Shown: positions 41,733-50,991, counted from the first letter of the stretch. The stretch: DNA of 51,990 nucleotides from CAIKHN01 sp964394565 (GCA_964394565.1 CAYMYA010000004.1:1-51990); one strand, 5' to 3'. The notes: generated from the letters alone by a model not told the origin. Program-made: numbers and translations.

Positions 41733-43523
41733 ATGTTGGAGGACAAAAAGCATGAGCATAAAGAGCGGCTGTCGTGGTTGGCATTTTGGCGAATGATTGG
41801 ACCCGCTTTTCACGGGACGTTTTGGTCGTATGCGTTGATTATTATTTTGATTTTCATTGCCTCATGCGCACAGGTTGCGGAACCGGTCATCTTTGGGTTT
41901 TTTGTTGATGCAATTATTGTGCACCCAGAAACGGTTGTTGCTCGAGTGGTGCCGTTAATTGGTTGGTGGGTTGTGGCATTTTTGGTGAGCATTGGGACGT
42001 CACATTGGGCCGAGTGGCTGAGTTGGCGTATTGGACACCGGGTAAATGGAGTTTTTTTTGCTATCATGATGCGGAAGGTGATGTCTTGGGATCCGGATCG
42101 TTTTGGCAGAGAATCGAGTGGAGCTATTGCGAAGCGTGTTGATCAGGCCTGGGAGCGCTCATATGATGCAGCGAGTCGAATAGTCATTGATGTACTTCCG
42201 CAGGTTATCGGTTTTCTCGCGGTACTTGCTACGGGGTTTGTGTTGGACTGGCGCATGACCATTTCCGCACTTGCCATGATTCCGATGATTGCGTTTGTCA
42301 CGCTCTTTGTGTATCGACGGACCCAAATACGCCAGGATGCTTTGGGAAAATCTTGGGAAAATCTCTCTACAGAACTCCATGAAATTTTAAACAACATTCT
42401 CCCGATTAAAATCTTTTCAGGTGAGGAGCGGGCACTGCAAACCATCGAGCGCCGATCGGAAGACGTTGCTCGTCGACAAATTGCGATTGATAAGGTGTGG
42501 GGAACGCTAGGAGCGACAAACGGTGTATTGCGGCTTTGTGCCCGGTTATGCGTGATTGCGGTCGGGGTGTACTTCATTTCACGGGGAGAAACAACATTTG
42601 GTGTTGTGACGACATTTCTTGGTATGTTAAACCAACTGCTCTCCCCGTTTGATTATCTTCTTGCGGACGTGCTTCGTCGTGCACGTCGAACACAGAGTGC
42701 ATTTGCCAGATTGCAACACGATTGGAACGAAGAGAACACTATTGTTGAAGTGAAACGCCCCAGGCGCCTCTCTGCAGTGCGCGGTGAGGTAGAGCTTCGC
42801 GCTGTATCATATCGATATACCGGCAAAGAACGGGATGCGCTGCAAAATATTACACTCCGTATTGCTGCAGGAACAAGTTTGGCACTAGTTGGGCGTTCTG
42901 GGAGTGGAAAATCGACACTCGTCAAATGCATCAATCGATTTCTTGACCCAACTTCTGGGACCGTATGCATCGATGGTATTGATATAAAAACTGCAAAGAT
43001 ATCCGATGTTCGTCAGGCTGTTGGCATTGTGCAACAAGATACCGTGTTATTTAATGACACAATTTATAACAACATTCGTTTTGCACAGCCAAAGGCAACA
43101 AAGAAGCAGATTGAAGATGCATGCCGTGCCGCGCAGGCTCACAGCTTCATTCAAAAGCTCCCAAGGGGGTATGAAACATTGGTGGGAGAGCGTGGTGTGA
43201 AGCTTTCTGGCGGAGAGCGCCAGCGCTTGAGTCTTGCACGGGTGTTTCTTCTGAACCCCCCTATTCTGATCCTTGATGAATCTACCAGCGCGCTCGATTC
43301 TGAAACCGAGACGCTGGTACAGGAGGCGCTTGCGAAAGTCATGAAAGGGCGGACAACGATTGTTATCGCGCATCGGCTTTCGACGGTGTACTCGGCCGAT
43401 CAAATTGTTGTGCTTGATGAAGGGAAAATGATTGAAGTTGGAACGCACCAAGAATTAATGCGGCGTGGAGGAGTATACGATCGGCTATGGAAATTACAGT
43501 CTGGCGGATATTTACCGGAATAG
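41733..43523 (+). CDS. ABC exporter (fused membrane and ATPase domains)
   Basis: 596 residues from the ATG at 41733. Six membrane helices (about 20-310), then the ATPase domain with Walker A GRSGSGKST, Q-loop GIVQQDTVLFND, signature LSGGERQRLSLAR, Walker B PILILDESTSALD and switch His in VIAHRLSTV. It is a homodimer half-exporter of the MsbA/LmrA type moving lipid or hydrophobic substrates outward; the substrate cannot be read from sequence. Confidence 0.93.
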   Translation: MLEDKKHEHKERLSWLAFWRMIGPAFHGTFWSYALIIILIFIASCAQVAEPVIFGFFVDAIIVHPETVVARVVPLIGWWVVAFLVSIGTSHWAEWLSWRIGHRVNGVFFAIMMRKVMSWDPDRFGRESSGAIAKRVDQAWERSYDAASRIVIDVLPQVIGFLAVLATGFVLDWRMTISALAMIPMIAFVTLFVYRRTQIRQDALGKSWENLSTELHEILNNILPIKIFSGEERALQTIERRSEDVARRQIAIDKVWGTLGATNGVLRLCARLCVIAVGVYFISRGETTFGVVTTFLGMLNQLLSPFDYLLADVLRRARRTQSAFARLQHDWNEENTIVEVKRPRRLSAVRGEVELRAVSYRYTGKERDALQNITLRIAAGTSLALVGRSGSGKSTLVKCINRFLDPTSGTVCIDGIDIKTAKISDVRQAVGIVQQDTVLFNDTIYNNIRFAQPKATKKQIEDACRAAQAHSFIQKLPRGYETLVGERGVKLSGGERQRLSLARVFLLNPPILILDESTSALDSETETLVQEALAKVMKGRTTIVIAHRLSTVYSADQIVVLDEGKMIEVGTHQELMRRGGVYDRLWKLQSGGYLPE

Positions 43524-43565
43524 AAGTTGCGTGTGTGATCGGCAGTATGGAGTTTTGGTGGTACG

Positions 43566-45308
43566 ATGCCCGGGCTCACTCTTGATGGTGTTATGCTCCA
43601 AGCCGATGCGATCGACATGTTGAAAACCGGAGCAAACGTCTTTTTGACGGGAGAACCCGGCGCAGGAAAGAGCTATACCGTGCGGGAATACGTGAAGTAT
43701 TTGCAGTCGCACGGGATTGGTATTGCCCTCACCGCATCAACGGGGATTGCGGCAACACATATTGGTGGCATGACGATTCATTCATGGAGTGGCCTTGGAA
43801 TACGGAAATGGATTTCGCGACGTGAATGTAAAGAGCTTGGAACGAATACCGCGCTGGCAAAGCGCGTGCGTGACGCGTCGGTGCTGATTATCGACGAGAT
43901 TTCCATGCTCGATGCAGGAATGTTTGATGCGATCGACCTTATTTGCCGCGAGGTACGGGCGGTGGAATTGCCATTTGGCGGTTTACAGGTGGTGTTGGTG
44001 GGGGATTTCTTTCAGTTGCCGCCAGTGTCGCGTCAGGGCGAGGCGCCGGCGCGCTTTGCTTTTACTGCGAGAGCCTGGGCAGATGCAGCGCCAACCGTGT
44101 GTTATCTCTCCGAACAACACCGGCAGGACGATCCAACATTTCTCGAGGTGCTTTCCGCGCTTCGTCGCGGCGCCATTGAGGAAGACCATATTACTCACTT
44201 GTACGCTCGGCGGAAATCGTCGGAGGATAAAGATATTACGAAGCTGTATTCACACAACGCAGACGTCGATCACATGAATACGGCAAAATTGCGCACGCTG
44301 TTTGGAAAAGAAAAAACATTTCGGATGACGAGTTCCGGAAGCCCAAAGCTTGTCGAACACATGAAACGCGGCTGTTTATCACCAGAAAAACTGATATTAA
44401 AGATTGGTGCACGTGTCATGTTCACGCGGAATAATCCAGCGGAAGGATTCGTGAACGGGTCGATTGGGGACGTGGTGGATTTTGATCAAGTCAGCACGTA
44501 CCCGGTAGTGCAAATGGCGACAGGGCGTGTGGTGACCGTTCAGCCGGGCATGTGGAGTATCGACGGAGAGGGCGGTGCGCCAATTGCGCTACTTCGTCAG
44601 CTCCCACTTCGGCTTGCCTGGGCGATCACCGTGCACAAGAGCCAGGGCATGACGTTGGATAAAGCGTATATCGATCTTGGTCAGGCCTTTGCGTTTGGTC
44701 AGGGCTATGTTGCGCTTTCTCGGGTGAAATCACTTGAAGGGCTGTTTCTTGGCGGACTTAATGCTCGTGCGCTAGAGGTCGATCCTGTTGTGCTCAAACA
44801 GGACGAAATATTCCGTGCGGAGTCGCTTGCTGCAGAATCGATGATTGCGGATTTATCTCTTGCCGATCGTGCGGAGGGCGCCGCCACATTCATTAAGGCC
44901 TGCGGCGGAAAGAAAGAGCCAGTCGTGCGCGAAACTCTTGATGCGTTCTCGCAATATTTTACTGAAAAGCCCGCGAAGAAGGCGAAGGCGCCAAAATGGA
45001 CCGAAACGCTCGCGCTCATTGTGGCTGGGAAATCAATTGCGCACGTTGCGAAGGAGCGTGAGCGCACCGTCGGCACCATTGTTAGCCACATCGCAGAGGC
45101 GCACGAGCTTGGAAAATTGCCAAAAGAAGTGTTCAGCCGAATGCGCTATGCGATGAAAGAGCTAACTGATATTGTTCACCCCGTCATGCGAAAGCTCAAA
45201 ACGAAAGGACGGTTCCTCCGCCCAGTGTTCGATCACTTTCAAGGAAAATATTCGTACGACGATCTGCGCATCGCCCAGTGGCTTTTAGATGTCGAGGAAA
45301 AGGGTTAG
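43566..45308 (+). CDS. PIF1-like (RecD-related) DNA helicase
   Basis: 580 residues. Walker A FLTGEPGAGKSYTVR, motif Ia TASTGIAATHIGGMTIHSW, Walker B VLIIDEISMLDAGMFD, motif III VVLVGDFFQLPPV, motif V/VI ITVHKSQGMTLDKAYIDL and QGYVALSRVKSLEGLFL. A C-terminal helix-turn-helix like that in RecQ/PIF1 relatives covers about 470-570. Family members unwind DNA 5' to 3' and resolve G-quadruplex or stalled forks. Convergent with the NUDIX gene, overlapping by 4 bases. Confidence 0.92.
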   Translation: MPGLTLDGVMLQADAIDMLKTGANVFLTGEPGAGKSYTVREYVKYLQSHGIGIALTASTGIAATHIGGMTIHSWSGLGIRKWISRRECKELGTNTALAKRVRDASVLIIDEISMLDAGMFDAIDLICREVRAVELPFGGLQVVLVGDFFQLPPVSRQGEAPARFAFTARAWADAAPTVCYLSEQHRQDDPTFLEVLSALRRGAIEEDHITHLYARRKSSEDKDITKLYSHNADVDHMNTAKLRTLFGKEKTFRMTSSGSPKLVEHMKRGCLSPEKLILKIGARVMFTRNNPAEGFVNGSIGDVVDFDQVSTYPVVQMATGRVVTVQPGMWSIDGEGGAPIALLRQLPLRLAWAITVHKSQGMTLDKAYIDLGQAFAFGQGYVALSRVKSLEGLFLGGLNARALEVDPVVLKQDEIFRAESLAAESMIADLSLADRAEGAATFIKACGGKKEPVVRETLDAFSQYFTEKPAKKAKAPKWTETLALIVAGKSIAHVAKERERTVGTIVSHIAEAHELGKLPKEVFSRMRYAMKELTDIVHPVMRKLKTKGRFLRPVFDHFQGKYSYDDLRIAQWLLDVEEKG

Positions 45309-45763
45309 GAAATGCTGAGCGTTTCGTTTTTCGGCACAAAATCTCGTTTGCCAGCCATCAATGCGCGGATATCTTCCGCGTGTGTTTCGAGATATATCGA
45401 GAGGTGAGGAGTATTCACGAGCGTTATGACCTCGTCAAATGTAAACCAACCCAGTTGCTGACCTTCGTGGACGAGACGAATCGTTGAGCGCTGTTCATCC
45501 GTGACTGGCACGAAGTATCGATACACCACACTTCTGTCGGAATACGTCGTTACACCCGTTTCGATAATTTCTGTGGCATCTAAGTTTATTTCCTCTTTGA
45601 GTTCCCGAATCATGGCTTCGCGCGGCGTTTCACCATCGTCGATTCCTCCGCCTGGGGTATTCCAGACGTTTGGAAAGGGGATCATGGGATTATCGTCGCG
45701 CAGAACAAGACAGATCGAATCGTTATGAACAACAATGGCTTTAGCCCCGGGTTTGCGCGCCAT
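45305..45763 (-). CDS. NUDIX hydrolase
   Basis: 152 residues. The Nudix box is intact at about 38-60: GGGIDDGETPREAM then RELKEEINL. Before it is FPNVWNTPG. It hydrolyses a nucleoside diphosphate linked to another group; the substrate is unknown. GAGG about 9 bases before the ATG is a ribosome-binding site, fitting an internal gene in a two-gene unit with the gene at 45766. Confidence 0.88.
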   Translation of the reverse strand: MARKPGAKAIVVHNDSICLVLRDDNPMIPFPNVWNTPGGGIDDGETPREAMIRELKEEINLDATEIIETGVTTYSDRSVVYRYFVPVTDEQRSTIRLVHEGQQLGWFTFDEVITLVNTPHLSIYLETHAEDIRALMAGKRDFVPKNETLSIS

Positions 45764-45765
45764 AG

Positions 45766-46152
45766 TTACCCCTCAAGCAAAATGCGCATCACGACGGGGA
45801 GATCCATAGCACAAAGATTTTTTGGAATGATCGCGGAGCAGCGTGTAACGACCTTTGGATCCATTGCGGCGAGGAGCTGTTCACGATTGACCTCTGGAAC
45901 ACAAAGGATTGCTGCAGAAAAACCTTCAGACGTCAGAGCGGTGTCGATACGCTTTGAGACTTTTTTGCCGAGTGCAGTCAGTTGGGACGCCTTGAACGTA
46001 TCAAAATCACTCACTTCCGCAACGTGAATGCTAAGATCATCAAGCTCTTCCACGTCGCGATGTATTGCCGACAATATACGAGCCCGTTCAGTATTCGTGA
46101 GAACAATGAGGGTTTTCTCCGAAAACGGGGTGTAATGCACCGAGAACTCCAT
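45766..46152 (-). CDS. Host-attachment/baeRF-like protein
   Basis: 128 residues from the ATG at 46152. EKTLIVLTNTERARILSAI at the start and REQLLAAMDPKVVTRCSAII, PKNLCAMDLPVVMRILLEG at the end resemble the bacterial eRF1-domain (baeRF, formerly host-attachment) family, with the central part much shortened. Those proteins are linked to ribosome rescue or hibernation. Weak similarity, so tentative. A start at 46203 would overlap the divergent promoter. Confidence 0.45.
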   Translation of the reverse strand: MEFSVHYTPFSEKTLIVLTNTERARILSAIHRDVEELDDLSIHVAEVSDFDTFKASQLTALGKKVSKRIDTALTSEGFSAAILCVPEVNREQLLAAMDPKVVTRCSAIIPKNLCAMDLPVVMRILLEG

Positions 46153-46203
46153 ATGCGTGGATTCTAGCACAGAAGAGACGAGAACGTGATAAAATGTCCT
46201 CAT

Positions 46204-46911
46204 ATGGTAGGAGGATTTTGGGGGAGTTTGCGCAACAACGTGCGCGATGTTGTTTTCGGCCTCGAAGACAGTCTGGTATCAACGCTTGGCACGGTGACTG
46301 GCGTTGCGGTTGCGACGCATGATTCGTTTTACGTCATTTTGACCGGGGTTATCCTTGTGTTCGTGGAGGCGATTTCTATGACTGCGGGGAGCTATCTTTC
46401 TACAAAGTCTGCAAAGGAGCTGTACGACGAGCGAGCAAAACAAGATCACGCGCGAGTATTACACGAACGCGTTTCAGATAACGAATCGCTCGCGGAGATG
46501 TTTCAACGTAAAGGATTTTCTAAACAAGAAGTGGTATTTGCTGTGGAGGCGATTGGGCGAGAACGAAAATTGTGGCTCAAGGAAGTTGCTCGGTGCGAAT
46601 ACCGTCACGCGCCGAGCGTGAGCAGTACTCCAGTTGTTGCAGCGATGTTTATGGGGGCATTTTATTTGCTCGGGGGATTTTTTACGTTTACCCCCTATAC
46701 ATTTCTCCCGATGAACATCGCGATCCCAATAACCATCATCGCAACATTGCTTGCGTTGTTTCTCGTGGGCGTATTGAAAGCAAAGCTCACGGGATCAAAC
46801 GTGTGGCGCTCGGGGGTTGAAATGTTTGCGGTCTCCACGACAGCTGCCGCAATTGGATATGGACTTGGGATTATTGTTCCTCAACTGTTTGACGCCACCG
46901 TACTGTTGTAG
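46204..46911 (+). CDS. VIT1/CCC1-family metal transporter
   Basis: 235 residues from the ATG at 46204. Five membrane helices. The N-terminal NNVRDVVFGLEDSLVSTLGTVTG and VEAISMTAGSYLSTKSAKEL are the family core with the metal-path residues; a cytoplasmic helical insert with Glu residues (RVSDNESLAEMFQ) follows, then three helices. Family members move Fe(II) or Mn(II). -10 box TAAAAT (46190-46195) is 8 bases before the ATG. Confidence 0.88.
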   Translation: MVGGFWGSLRNNVRDVVFGLEDSLVSTLGTVTGVAVATHDSFYVILTGVILVFVEAISMTAGSYLSTKSAKELYDERAKQDHARVLHERVSDNESLAEMFQRKGFSKQEVVFAVEAIGRERKLWLKEVARCEYRHAPSVSSTPVVAAMFMGAFYLLGGFFTFTPYTFLPMNIAIPITIIATLLALFLVGVLKAKLTGSNVWRSGVEMFAVSTTAAAIGYGLGIIVPQLFDATVLL

Positions 46912-46913
46912 CT

Positions 46914-47246
46914 ATGCGAATGCCGATGCGTGGAAAAGTTCGCGCTCCAGAATTNNNNNNNNNNNNNNNNNNNNNNNNNNNNNNNNNNNNNNNNNNNNNN
47001 NNNNNNNNNNNNNNNNNNNNNNNNNNNNNNNNNNNNNNNNNNNNNNNNNNNNNNCCAATTCCTGCAAGCATGGCCGGAAAAGATATCGTGATTGATCGCG
47101 AGGGAAACACGCACGTTCACATCACGGTTCACCGCATGTATTCGCTGATTGATGCAGATCATTACCACGATGCGGACATGCATATTTTTGTACAATCTGC
47201 CGGAGTGCGGTGCTATGCGTTTACGTTTGGGGGTTGTAGAATGTAA
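46914..47246 (+). CDS. Gene interrupted by the assembly gap
   Basis: Left of the gap, MRMPMRGKVRAPE follows 2 bases after the VIT1-like gene. To the right, PIPASMAGKDIVIDREGNTH and HITVHRMYSLIDADHYHDAD, ending AFTFGGCRM, is a continuous coding end with many His residues. Whether both pieces are one gene depends on the true gap size. No family recognised. Confidence 0.4.
   Translation: MRMPMRGKVRAPEXXXXXXXXXXXXXXXXXXXXXXXXXXXXXXXXXXPIPASMAGKDIVIDREGNTHVHITVHRMYSLIDADHYHDADMHIFVQSAGVRCYAFTFGGCRM
46955..47054. other. Assembly gap (100 N)
   Basis: Exactly 100 N, the usual placeholder for a scaffold join of unknown length. Adjacency across it is not proven. Confidence 0.99.
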
Positions 47247-47249
47247 GCC

Positions 47250-48398
47250 ATGAACCGTATATACCTTGATTACGCCGCAGCGACGCCACTCTCTTCCGCG
47301 GCGTGGATGGCGATGGAGCCCGTCCTGACCACTGTATGGGGTAACCCTTCGAGTTTGCATGCGGAAGGCGTGCGTGCCGAGCAAGCACTCCATAAGGCGC
47401 GCACGATCATTGCGACGTGTATTGGCGCACACGACGACGAGATCGTGTTTACTTCTGGTGCAACGGAGGCAATAAATCTTGCCATGATTGGGGCGTTGCG
47501 GGCGGGCGCCGCGCGAGGAAATCATGTGGTGACGATCGCGACGGAACATGCCGCTGTCGTTAACGTGCTGAAATCTGCTGGTGCCGACGTCACTCTTGTT
47601 CCTGTAGATGCCCGGGGTCTTGTTTCGGAAGAAGCGATTCTTGCTGCGATAACGCCAAAAACGGTTCTTGTTTCGCTCATGATGGTGAATAATGAGTTTG
47701 GTGTGGTTCAAGACATTGCGGGACTTGGACGAGCGCTCGACGCATACAAAAAACGACATGGTTCGGTGTACCCACTCTTCCACTCGGATGCAAGCCAGGC
47801 GCCGAATTATCTTGATGTTGATGTTCAAAAACTTCATGTGGATCTCCTCACGCTTTCGAGTCCAAAAGTGTATGGACCGAAAGGCGCGGGCACTTTATAT
47901 ATTCGCAGGAATGCGCCGTGGGAATCAGTATTTGGTGGCGGAACGCAAGAAGGTGGCAGGCGGCCTGGAACGCCGAATGTTGTAAGTGCGGTGGGCTTTG
48001 CCGCGGCATTGTACGAGACGGGGGTGATGCGTGACCGAGAAACTGCAAGAATCCTTGCGCTCCGCGAGGTATTGATCGATGGCTTGCTCGCAATTCCGGG
48101 TGTGACGTTGAACGGCGATCGTGTACGACGTGTGGCAAATAATGTGAACGTGTCGTGCGAGGGGATCGATGGGGAAGAACTCGTGCTTCGTTTGGATGCG
48201 AGGGGGATTGCGACGTCTACAGGATCGGCGTGCAAGAAAAGCGAGGACGTGAGCCGCGCGCTCGCCGCGATCGGCCTTTCGTCGCGCGCCGCACTTTCGA
48301 GCATTCGTCTGACACTCGGGCGTCAAACAACGCAATTGGAGATCGAGACGACGGTTGCCGTGATAGGCGAGCTTATTGCGGCGATGCGCGATGTTTGA
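47250..48398 (+). CDS. Cysteine desulfurase (NifS/IscS type)
   Basis: 382 residues. IYLDYAAATPLS at the start, FTSGATEAINLAM, ATEHAAVVN (PLP-stacking His), HSDASQAPN, the PLP Lys in LSSPKVYGPKGAG, and the catalytic Cys in STGSACKK. The residue before the PLP Lys is Pro where IscS has His. It moves sulfur from Cys to Fe-S assembly or tRNA thiolation. No iscU-like scaffold follows; a ferredoxin and a reductase do. -10 box TAGAAT is 7 bases before the ATG. Confidence 0.92.
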   Translation: MNRIYLDYAAATPLSSAAWMAMEPVLTTVWGNPSSLHAEGVRAEQALHKARTIIATCIGAHDDEIVFTSGATEAINLAMIGALRAGAARGNHVVTIATEHAAVVNVLKSAGADVTLVPVDARGLVSEEAILAAITPKTVLVSLMMVNNEFGVVQDIAGLGRALDAYKKRHGSVYPLFHSDASQAPNYLDVDVQKLHVDLLTLSSPKVYGPKGAGTLYIRRNAPWESVFGGGTQEGGRRPGTPNVVSAVGFAAALYETGVMRDRETARILALREVLIDGLLAIPGVTLNGDRVRRVANNVNVSCEGIDGEELVLRLDARGIATSTGSACKKSEDVSRALAAIGLSSRAALSSIRLTLGRQTTQLEIETTVAVIGELIAAMRDV

Positions 48399-48423
48399 TA
48401 GTCTTGAAGCATTGAATTTTCCT

Positions 48424-48684
48424 ATGAAGCTCCGTATTGTTGTTGATCCAGACTTATGTATTGGTGCGGCCAGTTGTGTCACCATTGATCCCGAGACGTT
48501 TGTGATGAATACGGAAAATAAGGCGGAAGTACTTGATCACGGTAAAACGGATACGCCAGTGTACGAGCGCGTCGTTGAAGTAACGGAAGCGGAGAAAGAG
48601 AATATTATTCTTGCCGCGCAATCGTGCCCAACACTTGCGATTTCATTGTTTGACGAGGACGGATCGCAGATTTACCCTGCATAA
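48424..48684 (+). CDS. Ferredoxin, probably 3Fe-4S type
   Basis: 86 residues. The cluster motif reads DPDLCIGAASCVTIDPETF and later SCPTLAI: Cys at positions 1 and 3 of the CxxCxxC pattern, but Ala where the second Cys stands in 4Fe-4S proteins. That is the pattern of 3Fe-4S ferredoxins such as those serving actinobacterial P450s. An insert of charged residues separates the two halves. It is followed after 3 bases by an FAD reductase, its likely electron partner. Confidence 0.82.
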   Translation: MKLRIVVDPDLCIGAASCVTIDPETFVMNTENKAEVLDHGKTDTPVYERVVEVTEAEKENIILAAQSCPTLAISLFDEDGSQIYPA

Positions 48685-48687
48685 GGT

Positions 48688-49872
48688 ATGGAGAACGTGG
48701 TAATTCTTGGTGGAGGAGTTGCCGGAACAAGCGCGGCAGAGGATTTGCGCAAAGCAGATGCGAATGTTTCAATTACTCTTATTGAGCAAGAGCATCACCC
48801 ACTCTATTCCCGTGTGCTGTTGCCGCATTATGTTAAGGGGAAAATTGGGCGCGAAAAGGTGTTTTTAAAACCGTGGGAGTGGTATGCGGAGCACCGGATC
48901 GACATGATGTCAGGTGTTCGGGTTGAGGGAATCGATTGCACGAATCGATTCGTTGCCACAAGCGATGGGCGCGAGTTGCCATTTGATGCGCTGATTCTCG
49001 CCGGGGGAGGAGAGTTGAATGGAATAGGTGGCGAGCCCCGAGGAACATCGTATCTGCGTGGCATTGATGATGCAGACGAACTTCTTGGATTGATCCGTGA
49101 GACAAAAATGCTTCCTGCGAATCAGCAGCGTGGTGTGGTGATTGGTGGTGGGTTCATTGCGCTCGAATATGTGAATATTTTTGCGCACTTTAGCATTGCG
49201 TGTGATGTCGTGATGCGTGGGAAGGGGTTTTGGTCACAACACCTTTCAGATCACGCGCAAGCGCTCATGGCAGCAAAAGCAACAGCCGGTGGCGTGACGC
49301 TCTATTTTCATGAGCAAGGCCCAGAGCTTATTGGTGAGAAATCGATCGAAGGCGTGCGACTTGCGGATGGTTCGGTATTGCCCGCGGCGCTTGTTGGCGT
49401 GGGCATTGGCATGCACGCGGATCAGTCGTTTTATCGTAACGCAGGGTTCGATATTGAGCGAGGTATTCTGGTGAACGAATATTTTGAAACGAAATATCCA
49501 AATATTTATGCCATCGGTGATGGTGCAGAGTTTTATGATATCCACGTTGGCAGGAGCGTATGTTATGGTAATTGGATGAACGCGCAGATGCAGGGGCGAG
49601 CCGTCGCAAAAACGCTGATTGGCAATCGTACTGCATTTGATCTTGTATCAAGCTACACCACGAATCTACTCGGTATGCAGATGGTATTCATTGGCGACGT
49701 CGACCGCGCCGCGGCAGATGACGTAAGGCAGATTTTCGCAACGTCAGAGTCTTCCGGAGAGGAATTCTATCGCAATGGCAAGCTGGTTGGTGCTACACTC
49801 ATTGGGGACGTGGCACAACGAGCGGGCATTACCGGGCGTATTCGGGAAAATATTATTGAGCGATCGCAATAG
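48688..49872 (+). CDS. FAD/NAD-dependent ferredoxin reductase-like oxidoreductase
   Basis: 394 residues. FAD-binding VVILGGGVAGTSAAEDLRK at the N-terminus, HPLYSRVLLPHYVKG of the NirB/rubredoxin-reductase group, second dinucleotide fold GVVIGGGFIALEYVNIF (about 150), and NIYAIGDGAEFYD (about 272). It probably passes electrons between NAD(P)H and the adjoining ferredoxin. AAGG precedes the ATG. Only 3 bases separate it from the ferredoxin gene. Confidence 0.87.
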   Translation: MENVVILGGGVAGTSAAEDLRKADANVSITLIEQEHHPLYSRVLLPHYVKGKIGREKVFLKPWEWYAEHRIDMMSGVRVEGIDCTNRFVATSDGRELPFDALILAGGGELNGIGGEPRGTSYLRGIDDADELLGLIRETKMLPANQQRGVVIGGGFIALEYVNIFAHFSIACDVVMRGKGFWSQHLSDHAQALMAAKATAGGVTLYFHEQGPELIGEKSIEGVRLADGSVLPAALVGVGIGMHADQSFYRNAGFDIERGILVNEYFETKYPNIYAIGDGAEFYDIHVGRSVCYGNWMNAQMQGRAVAKTLIGNRTAFDLVSSYTTNLLGMQMVFIGDVDRAAADDVRQIFATSESSGEEFYRNGKLVGATLIGDVAQRAGITGRIRENIIERSQ

Positions 49873-49878
49873 TTCTCG

Positions 49879-49884
49879 TATACT
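49879..49884 (+). promoter_or_regulatory. -10 box of the sugar isomerase gene
   Basis: TATACT, 6 bases before the ATG. CGTATACTTCTTG before ATG is nearly identical to the promoter of the gene at 22259 on the other strand. Confidence 0.55.
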
Positions 49885-49890
49885 TCTTGC

Positions 49891-50955
49891 ATGAATTTGG
49901 ATAGTCATAAAACGTACGCCACGCTCGATACCGCAGATTTTCGTTTTGGCATTGAACACCTACCGGAGCAGGTGCGTATCGCGTGGCATGAATCACGCGA
50001 GGTTGTTTTCCCGGATGCCTTTCGTAAGGCGCAACATATCGTTGTCGTGGGGATGGGCGGCTCTGCGCTTGGGCCGCACATGGTACTGACGGCATGTCGG
50101 GATCGGTTGACGGTGCCGCTGACGATTGTGAATGATTATCATTTACCGGCGTACGTGAATAAAAAAACACTCGTGATTCTTTCGAGTTTCTCCGGAACAA
50201 CGGAAGAGGTGCTTGAAGCGTCGCGCGACGCAGAGCGAGCAGGGGCGATGATTGCGGTGATTGCTGCCGAGGGCGAGCTTGCGAAGCGGGCACTGAAGAA
50301 AAAGTGGCCGATTTACCAATTTGATCCGGGGGATTTGGCTCGTCAGCCACGCATGGGAACGGGCTTTTCTTTGGCGGGCATGCTGGGCATACTCGAGCGA
50401 ATAAAAATCCTCAAAATGACGGATGCGGAGGTTGATCGTATGGTCATTGCGATGGGCGAAGTGATCGATACGTGCGCCGTGGACGTACCGTCGAAAGAAA
50501 ATCCTGCCAAGACCGTCGCAAAATCGTTGAAAGACGCCGCGGTGTTCGTGGTGAGTGCCGAGCACCTGGTGGGCGTTGCACATGTTTTTGTAAACTGTAT
50601 CAATGAAACTGCAAAGCAGTTCGCGGTGTCGTTTGCGTTGCCGGAAATGGATCATCACTTGCTTGAAGGGTTGACGTACCCAAAATCATTTTCGCAAAAA
50701 ACCGTTGCCATCATGATACAGTCATCGCTTTATCACGAGCGCACACAAAAACGCGTGCGAGTGACATCGGATTCGTTTGAGCAACAAGGGCTTACAGTTA
50801 TTGATTACGAAACAAATGGGGCGGATCGGCTCGAAGAAGTGGGGGAGATGTTGCAGTTTGCGAGCTTTGTGTCTTACTACATGGCGATGCAAAATCATGT
50901 GAACCCAGAGGCGATTCCGTTTGTTGACGCGTTTAAGGTGATGATGGCGAAATAA
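49891..50955 (+). CDS. Bifunctional phosphoglucose/phosphomannose isomerase
   Basis: 354 residues. SIS-domain blocks VVVGMGGSALGPHMV and ILSSFSGTTEEVLEA, and a C-terminal SIS half with FALPEMDHHLLEGL. This matches the archaeal-type PGI/PMI family, interconverting glucose-6-P or mannose-6-P with fructose-6-P. The SxSGxTEE phosphate loop is intact. Its own promoter and terminator make it monocistronic. Such a minimal isomerase is common in candidate-phyla genomes. Confidence 0.88.
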   Translation: MNLDSHKTYATLDTADFRFGIEHLPEQVRIAWHESREVVFPDAFRKAQHIVVVGMGGSALGPHMVLTACRDRLTVPLTIVNDYHLPAYVNKKTLVILSSFSGTTEEVLEASRDAERAGAMIAVIAAEGELAKRALKKKWPIYQFDPGDLARQPRMGTGFSLAGMLGILERIKILKMTDAEVDRMVIAMGEVIDTCAVDVPSKENPAKTVAKSLKDAAVFVVSAEHLVGVAHVFVNCINETAKQFAVSFALPEMDHHLLEGLTYPKSFSQKTVAIMIQSSLYHERTQKRVRVTSDSFEQQGLTVIDYETNGADRLEEVGEMLQFASFVSYYMAMQNHVNPEAIPFVDAFKVMMAK

Positions 50956-50991
50956 AAAGATCCCGACCAGACGACTGGTCGGGATCTTTTT
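50956..50991. terminator. Terminator of the isomerase gene
   Basis: AAAGATCCCGACCAG/CTGGTCGGGATCTTT with an ACGA loop and a T run; it overlaps the stop of the convergent gene. Confidence 0.95.

Noticed and set aside
46881..47837. Minus-strand frame of 318 codons across the gap
   Set aside because: It exists only because N is read as open, and it is antisense to the VIT1-like and desulfurase genes.
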